From contig CAJJDO010000123.1 in the NCBI GenBank assembly GCA_905183005.1, forward strand, positions 65,236 to 129,235: a DNA stretch of 64,000 bases, written 5' to 3'. Shown one piece after another: positions 24,901 to 36,412 of this stretch. The notes below the pieces were generated by a model. That model was given only the letters and a program-made list of their open reading frames with translations, was not told the DNA's origin and made no database searches. Each line of letters opens with the position of its first letter. The first letter of the stretch is position 1. A program made the position numbers and the translations under genes. The stretch is from Paramecium pentaurelia (lineage: Eukaryota > Ciliophora > Oligohymenophorea > Peniculida > Parameciidae).

Positions 24901-25460
24901 TTATCTAGCCCATATCATTATTTTCTTAATTAATAGTTTTTTTTGTTTATCCTTTGACTTCAATATCGGTTCTGTTTTCACAGCCTACATTTAAAACTTA
25001 AAATTATTTTATGAAAATAATTAAGAATAGTAATATATGAAAGGGCAGAATGATTCCATAAAAATTATTATTGTATTTGATTATATTAAGATAAATCTAA
25101 AGAAATACAATTTTAATAAATATAAATAATTTAGCTTATTTAAATAAGCAAAAATTACTATATTAATAATCTTCAAATTAAAGGTTAAAAAAACCTTTTT
25201 TTCAAAAATAATATTGATATTCACTACATTTAGAAGGAGAGCATTATAAATATAAAACCAAAATTATAAAAGAGAATTTCTCTATTTAGATTGATTTTAG
25301 TAATAGAAAATATATATAATAAATAATAATCTTATTGATCAATCATTATAATAATTTTAACAATACAATCAAAGATTATAAAATCATTATTTACTTAGAT
25401 AATCATTTATGAATAATTTTATTTATTAACAACTTTTCTTTTAAAAAAAATAAAATATAT
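24901..25460. other. AT-rich intergenic region
   Basis: There is no coding frame I can support. Poly-A/T tracts and palindromic AT stretches occupy the spacer between the divergent genes at 24780 (-) and 25461 (+). Confidence 0.45.
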
Positions 25461-27317
25461 ATGTAAAATTAATATTTTGTGAAAGGCTTAGGATTTGGGT
25501 AAAGATAAGAGCCTTAAGAAACAAGATCTTATGGAAGAATAAAAAAGAATCCTTATTCTGCTTATAATAATAGAAGTTACAATTTAGTAAATGAATATTT
25601 TTAAATTTAGAATTATCGTGATCTCAGGATTTGTAATGATCGTTTTAAGAGATTAATATAAATAGTCAATAATGCAATAAAAAATTAAGCAGCAACAATG
25701 TTTAAATATTTAAGGTATTTTCAATTTGTTATGGTAGTATTTATGTTCAAAATAAATAATAAGAAGAAATAAAAGCATAATAGAGAGTAATACAGGAAGG
25801 ATTATTAAGATTTTAGCATGCAATATCCTTATACAATTAGCGATTGAAATGTTTAGGCTTTTTCCGTTTAGCAAAAGTTGATGTAGTGTCTCATTTGAAA
25901 AAAGAGTTAAGAAATTAAATAGCATAAACTTAATAACCTATAACTCATTAAATATTCAGGAAATGGATACAATTAACCTTTGAATCAAAATTCAATAAGC
26001 TATTGAAATAACAAAAATTGAATATGATAAGTTTTTACAAATTTACTTTAAGTAAAATCCTAATAAAACAAGAGTCTTTAAAAGCATGGAGTTTTAATAA
26101 ATTAAAAACTGCACATAGAAAATAAATTATAAATAAATTAATAATTAACTTAGGTTTATAACAATTACGATTGAGTTTATTTGATTCTGAATAAGGAACC
26201 TATTAATATCTAAAATAGCCTTAAAACTTAGAAAAAATAATTGCCTTTTAAAAGATAAAGCATTATAAATATTTTAATTCAAATCAGCATTATTTTTTAT
26301 TAATTTTCACGAATACCATCAGTAACAACATTAAATTACATAAGATAGTAAAATAAATGCATTGAGAACTTTGTTCATATAATCCATTAAGACACTGGAT
26401 CAAGAAGCTGATCATACAGTACCTAAAGAGTAATTACAATAATTTGACATTGAATTAGCTAGATAATCTGTGCACTCTAAATTGGAACATTAAAAATAGC
26501 TATAAAGATAGCAGAAACAAATAGAATAAAAATCTCATAGAGGAATTTGTGAAATAGTGAAATATTTAGTCAATAAATAACTATATCCTGTATTTTATTA
26601 AATAAAAGGATTGAAATAAACTTAAGATGTAGAAGTTTAGGATGGAACTGTTAAGAATTTAGTAAAATATGATTTTATTCAAGAGTGTTATAGCAGCCAG
26701 ATTAAGTTAAAAAATTAAAGCAAAAAATGCAAAATCATAGAAACTTGAGTTAACTTATCGTATAGAATAGATCTTTCGTAGAAATTATTAAAATGAACAA
26801 GAAATTTTGAGAAAGAAATTTAGACAATGGTAAATTAACATTACTTTCCCTACTTCAATGTATCATGATTTTGAAATCAGATTGAGAGTTTTAAGAAATG
26901 AAAAGGTTAATTAATAATAATAATAAATAGGAAGCTATTATGAATGATATTGAATAATTAGAAATTCTTAATAATGAATTACTTATGACAATGAATTAAG
27001 TCAAGAAAACATTTTTATCTGAAGAATCTAATTTTAATACTTCTCATTAAAATGATTAAAAACAAATAGAAATACAAAGATTCGATATCTAAGAAAACTT
27101 AACATCATAAAAAGAATTTAAAATAGCTTTTGAATATGTAGATTATTTAAAAGAAGATGTAAATTAAAATAGTATTATATAGAATATTAATTTAAAGAAA
27201 CAAGTTTAAAAGAATGAATAATTGATGATTGAAGAAATCTAATAATTAGAATAACAATTACAAGTATTAATTCATTTTATTATTCTTTAGGAGCTCGAAA
27301 AAGAATTAGATAATTGA
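25461..27317 (+). CDS. Hypothetical IQ-like / coiled-coil protein (578 residues)
   Basis: The ATG at 25461 opens MQNQYFVKGLGFGQRQEPQETRSYGRIKKNPYS. Introns at 25715-25737, 26322-26344, 26662-26683, 26906-26930 and (3n) 27264-27290 give a continuous frame ending at TGA 27315-27317. Helical, basic stretches such as KAQQRVIQEGLLRFQHAI and SVIAARLSQKIKAKNAKS resemble IQ calmodulin-binding motifs. The middle is rich in aromatic and Lys residues, and the C-terminus (MNDIEQLEILNNELLMTMNQVKK onward) is a coiled coil. Introns 2 and 3 end in AAG rather than TAG. It could be a cytoskeletal or ciliary scaffold, but that is inference from composition only. Confidence 0.7.
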
Positions 27318-27767
27318 ATTTTGATGAAAATTATTTTTTTTATTTTTTTATTATTTATAACTCATTTATAAAATCATAGAAAATGTCTTAAATTTTATAA
27401 GAATCAAATAAATAAAATTATTATTAAATTTAAATAACTTACTTTATTATTATATTAATATACTGGAATTAAAATCAATAATTGAATACTAAAGATATTT
27501 AATTGTTTTAATTAGTCTATATAAGTTAGTATTATCTCTATACAGAAATAATAGAAATTAAAAAATAGTATATAATCTAATAAATAGAAAATTCATTTAT
27601 TTAATAATGGAAAATGATATAATCTTTTATTATATAAAATAATCTAATAAACTTAAAAATTAGAGATTAATTAGTTAAATTAAAATTTATTTTTATTAAA
27701 TTAATAAAGAGAACTTCTTTTTTGTTTAACTTTTTTTATGTAAATACAACATATAAATATATATGGA
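27318..27767. other. AT-rich intergenic region between convergent genes
   Basis: It is almost pure A/T with no coding frame. Two genes end toward it (27317 + and 27768 -). Nothing else is seen. Confidence 0.5.
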
Positions 27768-28176
27768 TCATTATTTTTAAACATATGATTAAAGCAAGAA
27801 ATCTTCTATCTCTACATCAGTAGTTTCAAATCCAGAGACACTAAAGTCACGAGTAGGTTGTATTTTAAATTATTTTTTTGGTGTACATTTTAAGACTTAA
27901 AGGGGCGAATCTTTAAGACAACTTTACAACTTAAAAAAATAATAATCACTTATTACAGGTTTTAAAATAATCTTAGGTGATTTTTAATTGCTTCTAGGAG
28001 AAACAGTAATTGAGTTTTTGTTGATATTTGTTTTGTTGAAAGTATATGCCCTAGATCTTATCACCTTAATTTAAGGTAAACCTCCCTAAATTTAGAAATC
28101 TAATTCATAGTTAGCATATCATACCTATTGATAATGTTCTTTTAGTTCTTTGTGTTAATTTTATAAAGAAAGACAT
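27768..28176 (-). CDS. Hypothetical 127-residue basic protein
   Basis: The start at 28176 opens MSFFIKLTQRTKRTLSI. A 25-nt intron (28100-28124, GTATGA...ATTAG) joins to DFQIQGGLPQIKVIRSRAYTF and the frame ends at TGA 27768-27770. The protein is Ser/Thr/Lys-rich with SP and TP sites (TVSPRSNQKSPK, KCTPKKQFK), suggesting a phosphorylated, disordered protein. The C-terminus is acidic (ETTDVEIEDFLLQ). No domain is recognised. Its start lies 29 bp from the 3' end of the EF-hand gene on the same strand. Confidence 0.6.
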
Positions 28177-28205
28177 TATAATTAAATATGCACTGTATAA
28201 TAATA

Positions 28206-29066
28206 TCAATAATACACCTTTTTGGTCATTACATTATAGAAATCTTCAAATGTCATCTTTCCATCTTGATTAGAGTCTGCTTTTTTAAAGATCTTTTTTT
28301 ATTCCTAAAAATTACTTCTGCTAAGACTTCTTCATCAATTTCTTCTTTCAAATCTTTGTAAACTACTTATCTTAAATCTTGAAGTGTTATGAAACCTTTA
28401 TTGTTTTTATCATATTTCCTATATACTCTTCTGATTGTATCCTTTCTTTCTGATTTTGATTTGTCTTGATTCAAAATGGAAAGAAAATATTCAAATGTAA
28501 TTCCTCCTAATTCATCTTCATCTAATTCTGAAAAAATCTCTAAAAGGTAATGATTGAAACCTTAATACCATATAGAGTCTCTTTAGTTGGATGATAACCA
28601 AAACTAATAAGTAATTACTCTAGATCATTTGGTGATAAAATGCCTGCTTATTCAGAATCATAATAATCAAAAACTTGTTTGATATCTATAATATCAGATT
28701 CCTGTAATAGATTGCCATAATTACTTTCAGATCTTTAGTCACAAATTTCTTTGGATTGAATTCATTAGGATTGCCACCTTTAGCTGATGTTCTTTCATTT
28801 GCAATTTATTTTCTAATTTATCCACCTTAATTTAGAGCATTATTATGAGATTAATTAATCTTCATTCTAGCTCTTGTTGATTCTCTATTTTATGGTATCC
28901 TATTGGTTGATATGCTTGATTCATCTAATTAAGTATTTGGACTGTCTCTCATAATAGATTAATTAGTTCTAAAAGGACTCTAAAAAACTGGAAATTTTAA
29001 GTTACTTATGATTTCCTTTAATTTCTCATTTTATATTATTTTTAATGTAATTTATTATTTCATCAT
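28206..29066 (-). CDS. EF-hand calcium-binding protein (centrin/calmodulin superfamily) with disordered N-terminus
   Basis: The start at 29066 opens MMKQQITLKIIQNEKLKEIIS. Introns at 28702-28724, 28540-28568 and 28293-28315 restore frame to TGA 28206-28208, for 261 residues. The first 110 residues are polar and disordered. EF-hand-like units follow: VFDYYDSEQAGILSPNDLEQL, a degenerate FSELDEDELGGITFEYF, VYRKYDKNNKGFITLQDL, and the clearly canonical loop DSNQDGKMTFED near the C-terminus. The order and the KEEIDEEVLAEIFKKAD helix are centrin-like. At least the last loop should bind calcium. A role in basal bodies, the infraciliary lattice or contractile filaments is plausible from the family, not shown here. 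Confidence 0.85.
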
Positions 29067-29398
29067 ATCACATCTACTATTATTGAATATTTAAAGTGAG
29101 AACTTTAAATAATACATGATTTTAATATGATTTAAATAGTATATATTCAATTTTAATATAGAGATGTTTACATGACGGCATCTTAAAATAAAAAAAGGAC
29201 TATAAATTTTATTTTATGGCAAATTATTAATTGAATTTTATAGAAAATGAGTTATGTATTAAAAATAATTAATGAATCGAATGTTGATTGAATATTTATA
29301 GATAAAGAGATTTCTTATTTTTTGAAGAATAATAAGAAGATGATTATAATTTAATTTCTCATAAATTATTTTATTTTAAATCTTTTATTTATTTATTT

Positions 29399-30529
29399 AT
29401 GAATCAGCCTTAATTTTAGGCACTCCCTTCATATGAGAATTTGGATATGATAAGGAAGACCTTTCCTCCATTGGAACATATAAATTTTGATCATGAATTT
29501 AAGAATATGGAAAAAAGCAAATATTTCATCATTCGTACTTAAGGAGAAGATAATGTACATAGAGCTATGAAATATGGCATATGGACTAGGTAGTATTTAA
29601 TATTAAGTGTCAGCTCTTCTCGAAAGAATGAACGTTTGAATGAAGCATTTTCATAGGGAGATGTTTATCTCTTTTTTACTGAAATAAATAGTCTTTGTTT
29701 TAGTGGGATGGCCAAATTGACATCAGGATTCGATCCTAAATAGCATTTTAAATATTGGTTAATTGAAAACAAATGGTTTGGTTTATTCTAAATTAAATGG
29801 GTATAAACCTTAGCTTAATGTAGCTATATGTAAAGGATCTTCCTTTTAAGTTATTTGAAAATATTAAACAGATCCAAAAATTTGAAGGAAGTGACGAAAC
29901 AATCAAATCAGTTTATGATTTGATTGATTGCACTGAGTTAACTTTGGAAAACGGAATCAAAATGGTAGAGATATTCAAAAAAGAGGAATCAAAGAAGAGT
30001 TTATTTGAAGATTTTTCCTAATTGGATAAGTTAGAAGTAAGTTTTATAAATATTTAGAATCAAAGTAGATAATAAAGAGATACAAATCCAAACTTTGAAA
30101 AGAAGTTTCAAGAATTAAGATCAGTTTTTGAAACAATTCCTTATTCTTTTTCAGCTGCATCTTATGAGAGAAGATAACAACGTAAACCTTAATATGGATA
30201 TTATAATTATGGTATTAAATATCTAAGTTTTCGAAGGGTATTATTAATAACCTTAATATTGGCAATCTAATAGTGGTTTCTATTAATAAGAATAATACTA
30301 GCAGTATCCATATTAATAATATTAAAACAAATATTAAGATTCGACAGATTAAAAATAAAATAATAAGAAAGAAATCTAATAACCTGTAAATTTAGAGGAT
30401 AAATTTGAAATGTAATAAAATAGAAAATATAAATATGATAAAAAGAAAAGATTCAATAATCGTAATAACTAATAGATTGAGTATGTTTAAAAGTATCAAT
30501 AAGAAACAATAGTATAGTAAAACATATGA
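29399..30529 (+). CDS. YTH-domain RNA-binding protein (m6A reader) with Gln/Tyr-rich tail
   Basis: The ATG at 29399 opens MNQPQFQALPSYENLDM. The YTH domain spans about residues 40-165: SKYFIIRTQGEDNVHRAMKY, GIWT, NERLNEAF, VYLFF, SGMAKLTSGFD, YWLIENKWFGLFQIKW, then DLPFKLF. This keeps the fold's order and the Trp of GIWT that forms the methyl-adenine cage. Introns are at 29801-29823, 30037-30057 (3n) and 30212-30236, leaving 353 residues. The C-terminal about 110 residues are Gln/Tyr-rich (GYYQQPQYWQSNSGFYQQEQYQQYPYQQYQ) and then strongly basic (KYKYDKKKRFNNRNN). This is a prion-like/RNA-binding tail as in YTHDF proteins. Confidence 0.92.
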
Positions 30530-30630
30530 ACATTAAAATTAAAAAAGTCAATAATATTCAAATTTATTACACTCTCTAGTGTTATTTTCTTTTATGCTAA
30601 TCATCATACTACATCAATAATGGCTTTTAT

Positions 30631-33107
30631 TCAAGTGGTTACAAATTAATATCTATTTTAATTAAACAAATTACTTTTTTTATTCATATTCGGAGTGATT
30701 TAAGTCAAATTACTATTATTCACGTTCCCATTATAAATATATTAACTATTATAGGTTTAAATAGAGTTATCCTTATTATCTATAGGACTAAGAATAATTT
30801 TTTAATGTTATTTTTTTTCTACAAATTGTTAGTTCACTAAATCACTCTGATAACGTTGTTTTCCTTCTTATTATTCTAGCATTTAATAATTCTATTTTAT
30901 CTTTTCAGCTACTAATTACCCTCTCTCTAATTAAGGTTAACTAGATGTATTCTATTTTTATTAAGTTTCTAATTATTTATTATTATTAATACCTTTCTTA
31001 GGCATTCTAGGAGTTAAAAGTCTTTATTTAGCATCCTATTCATAATCTGAAAAGTTATTTTTATTATTTTATTATCTAGAATTAATTTCGAGTACCCGTT
31101 CTGATTTTTCTACCTCGATCAAATCCATGGCTTAGATTTTATTATAGTATTACCTTATTTATATGGTAGAGATGGAAAATTTACTTTCTTAGCTTTAAAA
31201 TTAAAGGGAGGAATCTTATACTCTTGAGCATCTTCATCCCATTCACTCGCTGCTTATAAAGTCTCTAATTCATTCTAACTAAACATCATCTTAACTAAAC
31301 CTGCATAGAGTTTAATTTCCTTCTACTGATTTCTTATAGTATCTAACATATCTTCCTTTTAATATTCTACTTCTTATTTTAAATCCTTTTATTCTATAGT
31401 AGCTTCTTCTAACTTTTTTCTTAAATATTTTATGAGTTTTCTTAGTTTCTCTACTTCCTCTTATACGCTCTAATATTTAGTCTCAATTTCTAGCATTTCT
31501 TATTATTTTTGTTCCTATTATTGTATCAAAGCTTCATGTTCTTTTTTTTATTATTCAATTGTTAATTTGAGTTTTTTGTATTTCTTTTTATCATCTTCAG
31601 TTCCTTTTCCACCTTAAACCATCATTTATTCTTTTTCCTTAAGTAATTATTCCAATCTCTATCTAGCCTATCTCTCTTATTCAGCCTACCATTCTTTTTC
31701 TTTCATCTCTTATTCAAATTTTTCCTTTTCCTATTAAAGTTAATTATTTTTTTCTTTAAATTCATGCAATTCCTTTAATTTTTCTTCTGAATGTTCTACC
31801 AATGGTAATCCTTACTTTTCACTAATTAATCTATCATTCTCTTCCTTTAATCTAAGAAATTCTGCATTATTATTGTTTTCTGGTTTACTAAATTATTGAA
31901 ATGCTTCAAAAGATATAGGTTATCCAGCTGCTTATCTTGATAATAATTCTTTTAATTTTTTAATTTCCTCAGCTTGTTCTTTTAATAAGGCATCTTTAGG
32001 ATCCTCATTAACTTTAGGTTGATTCTTAATCATCTTAGCTCTTGAAGCATATCTTAAACTCGACATGGTTTCATCATAATTAAAATCTGATGGACTAATT
32101 GCAGTAATCATAATTGTCTTAGTATTTCCTCCTAAGGAATCTTGAAGCAGCCTAGTTAACTTTGAATCTCTATAAGGAATATGTTAAGTTTTTCCATCAA
32201 CTAATGCTGAGATTACATTTCCTAATGCAGACAATGATAAATTAATTTTGGTAGCTTCTTTTAATCGATCTCCTGTTGCTTATGTTTTAGATTATCTTTC
32301 ACTTCCTGCCAAATCAACTAAATTCAATTTTCCTGCTGTTATTCTCTCATTTCCTTTGGAATCTGTAATGGAACATTCAATATATACTGTGAAAATGCAA
32401 TGACTTCTACTAGATTCTTTATTCATAGCAGTAGCCCCAACAGATCTGTTTTGTGTTCCTAATTACATATACTTATCCATTTCTTAAGTTGTTCTGACCA
32501 CTGCAATATTGAGATCTTTAATGAATACTCCTTGTTATCCCTCTTTCAATTCATATTTCTATTTTACATCCTTACTCAATAAGTCATGAATTTCTTCATT
32601 ATAGATTTCAATATAAGAACATCTTAGGAGAAACTTCTTATTTGAATCTGAGTTATTGTTGATTATGCTTATTATTTAATCAAAAGTTCTTGGAATTATT
32701 CCTTTCATGTTTTCCTAAGAATGAATAAATATTTTACATTCGTTGGATCTCCTATCATTGTAAAAGTCTTACCACAACCTAATTATGTTAAAATTTGAAT
32801 GTACCTGTTTAACCATATGCAAATATTGTTCCATTGTAACCATCAGCAACAGACTCAACTAAATTAAAAGCAGACTTCTAGTAAATTTATAATTATGGAG
32901 TTTCAGCTCCAAATACATAATCATAAGTAAAATTCTTCACTTCATTATCTTGACTCTGATTAATCAAAAATATAAACTAATTACATTTCGTAATTCAACG
33001 CTATTTGTATCTTCATGCACTATTACACATGGTTTACTTCCATTTTCTTTCTCTCTTTAATTAAATGGACGCATTCTCACTATAACTTTGACACATTCTG
33101 CAGGCAT
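30631..33107 (-). CDS. Kinesin motor protein, N-terminal motor with coiled-coil stalk (kinesin-2-like)
   Basis: The start at 33107 opens MPAECVKVIVRMRPFN. Motor motifs are GYNGTIFAYGQTGCGKT (P-loop), NKESSRSH (switch I), LVDLAGSER (switch II) and HIPYRDSKLTRLLQDSLGGN, ending in SSLRYASRAK and a neck/coiled coil rich in Glu/Gln/Lys (about residues 370-560). Introns at 32956-32984, 32779-32804, 32715-32737 and 31131-31153 give an exact 791-residue frame to TGA 30631-30633. The VKVIVRMRPFN start and overall layout best fit heterotrimeric kinesin-II/KIF17-type anterograde intraflagellar transport motors, but other N-kinesins are possible. The Asn/Gln-rich tail carries no known cargo domain. Confidence 0.92.
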
Positions 33108-33440
33108 AATTTTTATAATTTATTATTTCTTTTAGTATATTCTAAAAAAAAATAGTAGAACAGAAAATTAATAATTCTTAATGTTTATTTAACTAATATA
33201 AACCGAATGATTAATTTATAAGTATATGAATGTATAAAAATATAAAAGAAAACTTATGATTTTATATTCTTTTATTAATTGAATACTAAAATACTAAATA
33301 AATGTATTTTATTCTATTCACAAAGTTTAATCAAATTTATATTTAAATTTGATTATGATAATAAAGCACAGAAATGAAAGTATTTTTTTTATTAAATCAG
33401 ACATTAATTTATAATAAAAATATATTGATAATTAAGATTA
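33108..33440. other. AT-rich spacer between divergent kinesin and armadillo-like genes
   Basis: It is a shared upstream region for genes starting at 33107 (-) and 33441 (+). No coding frame or distinct motif was seen beyond A/T tracts. Confidence 0.5.
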
Positions 33441-36357
33441 ATGATTGGAAATATAATTCAAGCAATTGGTGAATTATTAAATTGCAAAGTAGATTTTCTT
33501 TGTACAGCTTAATTGACAAGTGATAAGAAATATTTTGCTGTTGTGGCAAGTGATAGATTATTATTTATAGCAAGCAAATTAGAAAAAGTAGAAATGTCAT
33601 TAGAGTATGGTAAAATAAAAGGAATTGTTATATCAACTAGAGTACCAACTATGTTCTAAATTCATACAGATATTATTATTGATGTTTATGCACTTGAAAG
33701 AAAACAATTAATATAAGCATTAAGATATTCATGGATGACAGATTTTATGCATAAAAATTTCTAATTTAAATAGTTACCAATGTTTAAAGATGATATCAAA
33801 TCTAATATTTAAGATAAGCAACCAGTTCTTCCTAATCTCATGTTTACTAAACAAGGTAAATAAATGTTTAGAAATAAAAATTACACATTTAGTTTACCAG
33901 ATGAATATGAAGCAACATATCAAGATGGTGTCTATGTACATAAAGAAAGTTAATAATGCAAAATAGTTGTTTAAATAACAGATCCAATGCCAACTTAATT
34001 ATTAAGTTAACTTGGGGAAAAGGCTAATCTATAATATTATTCTGAAATGTTTTTAGAAATTGTTTTAAAAGGAATCAATTCAAAAGATGATAGTGTAAAA
34101 TAAGGAACTAATCAAAAAAGTTAGGATAGTGATGAAGAAGGTAAAAAGTAAGAAGAAGATGAATAGAATAAATAAAAAGAAGAGACTCTTGATTATTGGA
34201 TTATTTCTTCACATAATTACAAAAAAAGATCTAATTTAATGAATGATATCTCTGAATGGTTTGGATGGGAATTACATGCAAGAACTTAAGTTTAAGATAT
34301 TTTTATTATTATCTTAAGAAGAATACATATTCCTCCTCTTTTTGAAACATATCAAGAGATCTTATTTGTTTTATATGGATAAGAATAAAATGCCAAAGAG
34401 TAGGTCTTAGTTAATGATAGAGATCTTTTAAAATTAACCTTAGAATAGGATTTGGAAGAGCATGCTTTTAAAAACGTTCTTAGAAATGCTATTGATTCCT
34501 TATAATGTAAAATGTTCATATTTGAGAAACAATATCAGATATTTATATAGTTATCTGCTGACAGATTATTATATAACAGATAAACCTTAAATTTCATTTA
34601 TAATAAATTCAAAATATTTCCATAATTTATGAGTTATGCCTTAAAATATCTTAAATTGTTATTCTAACGTTTAGTTTTATATGATAAAGAAAGATTTTTA
34701 ATATTAGATAAAGAATTAACTTAGAAATATGGTTTTATTTTGAATAATCTTAAAGATTATATGACAGATGGCATTTAAATAGAAGAGAATCTCTAAGCTT
34801 TATTTGATGCATTTGAATAGGCTTCATTTGTAAGGGATAAATCAGGAAATGAAGAAGAGAGAAAATTTGTTTGGTAACAAAAATTATCTAATTATTTGGG
34901 TATTTGTTTTGATGGTTTATTAATGGGGTCAGCATTTAGTTTTAAAGATTTAGTTCCTGTTTTGTAGGCAAAAGTAAGTATGGAATTAAAAACAATAATC
35001 TTAGAATTATTTGATTATTGTTTATATGCTGTACCAAAAAAGGAATGTAGACCAATTAAGAAGGGTAATTTCATTAAGAAATTAGAAGAATTAGCATCAA
35101 ATAAATATTAATATAATGTGAATATAGCCAAATCTTTAATTGAAGCTAACTTTTTTTCTTAAGAAGTACTTCTTTAAGAAAGATCAGGATTATACAGTAG
35201 CTTAATATGTTATTTTCTACAATCTGATAATGTAGATTTGATAGTCGCTATCTGTCGTCATATTATAAATTTTTAGGCTGAAATTAAACATACTACTGGA
35301 TTGACAGAAGCTATGATAACAGCATTTAAACCAATTTCAGTTGAATTAATTAGATTATATAGAAGTCATAATAGGACTATAGCCACTTTAGCATGTGCAT
35401 CATTGTTCAATTTATGTACAAATTCAAGAGAATTTAAATATATAATATTAAATGATGATGGAGCTGCATTACTTGTTAGTAAGTTAGTGACAAAAGATAA
35501 TTTTTTATTACATTTTGCTTTGAAGTAAATAAATTAAGTAATTTAGATTAATATATTGTGTAATGAGTATTACATAAAATATTGAGAAATTATTGGCAGC
35601 AAATTTAACTGATTATTTGTATAAAATATTAGAAGGACCATAAATTAAAGGATGTTAATATGATGCTAGATGTCTCATTACAACATGTTAAATCTTAAGT
35701 GTATGTTTAGTGAGTGAAGTAGAATTAAGAAATATAGATCACTTATTAATTTTATTGTATAATATGGTCACTACTTAAGCTGACTAATATTTTTTGGATT
35801 AGGAAGAGTCTGTTAATTTAAAAAGTGAAGCTCTCTATGTTATGAGTAAAATGTGTCATAAAAGTGCTGAAGTTAAGAAAAAGATAAATTAGGAATGCGT
35901 ACCTTATTTGTTGAAATTAATGGAAAAATTAACTTATCATTAAGTGTAAGAGAAAATTATTATGTTGTTATGTATTCTTATAAAAGAAAATAAAGAATGG
36001 GCTTTAGAATGGTTATAAATGTAAATAAAATTATAAGATATATTAACTACATATCATAACAATGATATACAATCATCAAATTATTTATTATCTTAAATCA
36101 AATTTATAGATGATGAAGCAAAGAAAGTTAAAAATGAAGAAATGAAAAGATCAAAGCTAGCTCCTACAGCTAGTGTCATTGCAGAATAAATGATGGAATA
36201 ATTATAATAATAAGAATCTACTATTTAGGATAATAAAAAATCAATGGTTAGTGAAGCAAGATCTTCTATGATTGAGGATTCAAGGATAACTGCATCTAAT
36301 ATAAATAATAAATCTACCATAAATCCTAGTTAATTTAAGAAATCTTCAGCTTCTTGA
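33441..36357 (+). CDS. Armadillo/HEAT-like helical repeat protein, 964 residues
   Basis: The ATG at 33441 opens MIGNIIQAIGELLNCKVDF. The first 120 residues look like a beta-rich fold (FAVVASDRLLFIAS, KGIVISTRVPTMFQI), possibly PH-like. An acidic low-complexity linker (SDEEGKKQEEDEQNKQKEE) follows. The rest is alpha-helical repeats of armadillo character, for example TIATLACASLFNLCTNSREFKYIILNDDGAALLV and ALYVMSKMCHKSAEVKKKI. One 22-nt intron (35525-35546) restores frame exactly, and TGA at 36355-36357 ends a Ser-rich tail. It is probably a scaffold. I do not recognise the specific family. Confidence 0.8.
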
Positions 36358-36384
36358 TTTTTTTATTATATTAAATTAATTGTA

Positions 36385-36410
36385 ATATACATATATATAT
36401 ATATATATAA
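36385..36410. repeat. Short (AT)n microsatellite
   Basis: An alternating TA tract lies in the 55-bp gap between two convergent genes. It is typical of AT-rich ciliate spacers, and no function is implied. Confidence 0.8.
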
Positions 36411-36412
36411 TA

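Noticed and set aside
36385..36410. AT repeat as a possible telomere or origin
   Set aside because: A simple (AT)n tract lacks the GGGGTT/GGGTTT-type telomere repeat and is ordinary spacer.
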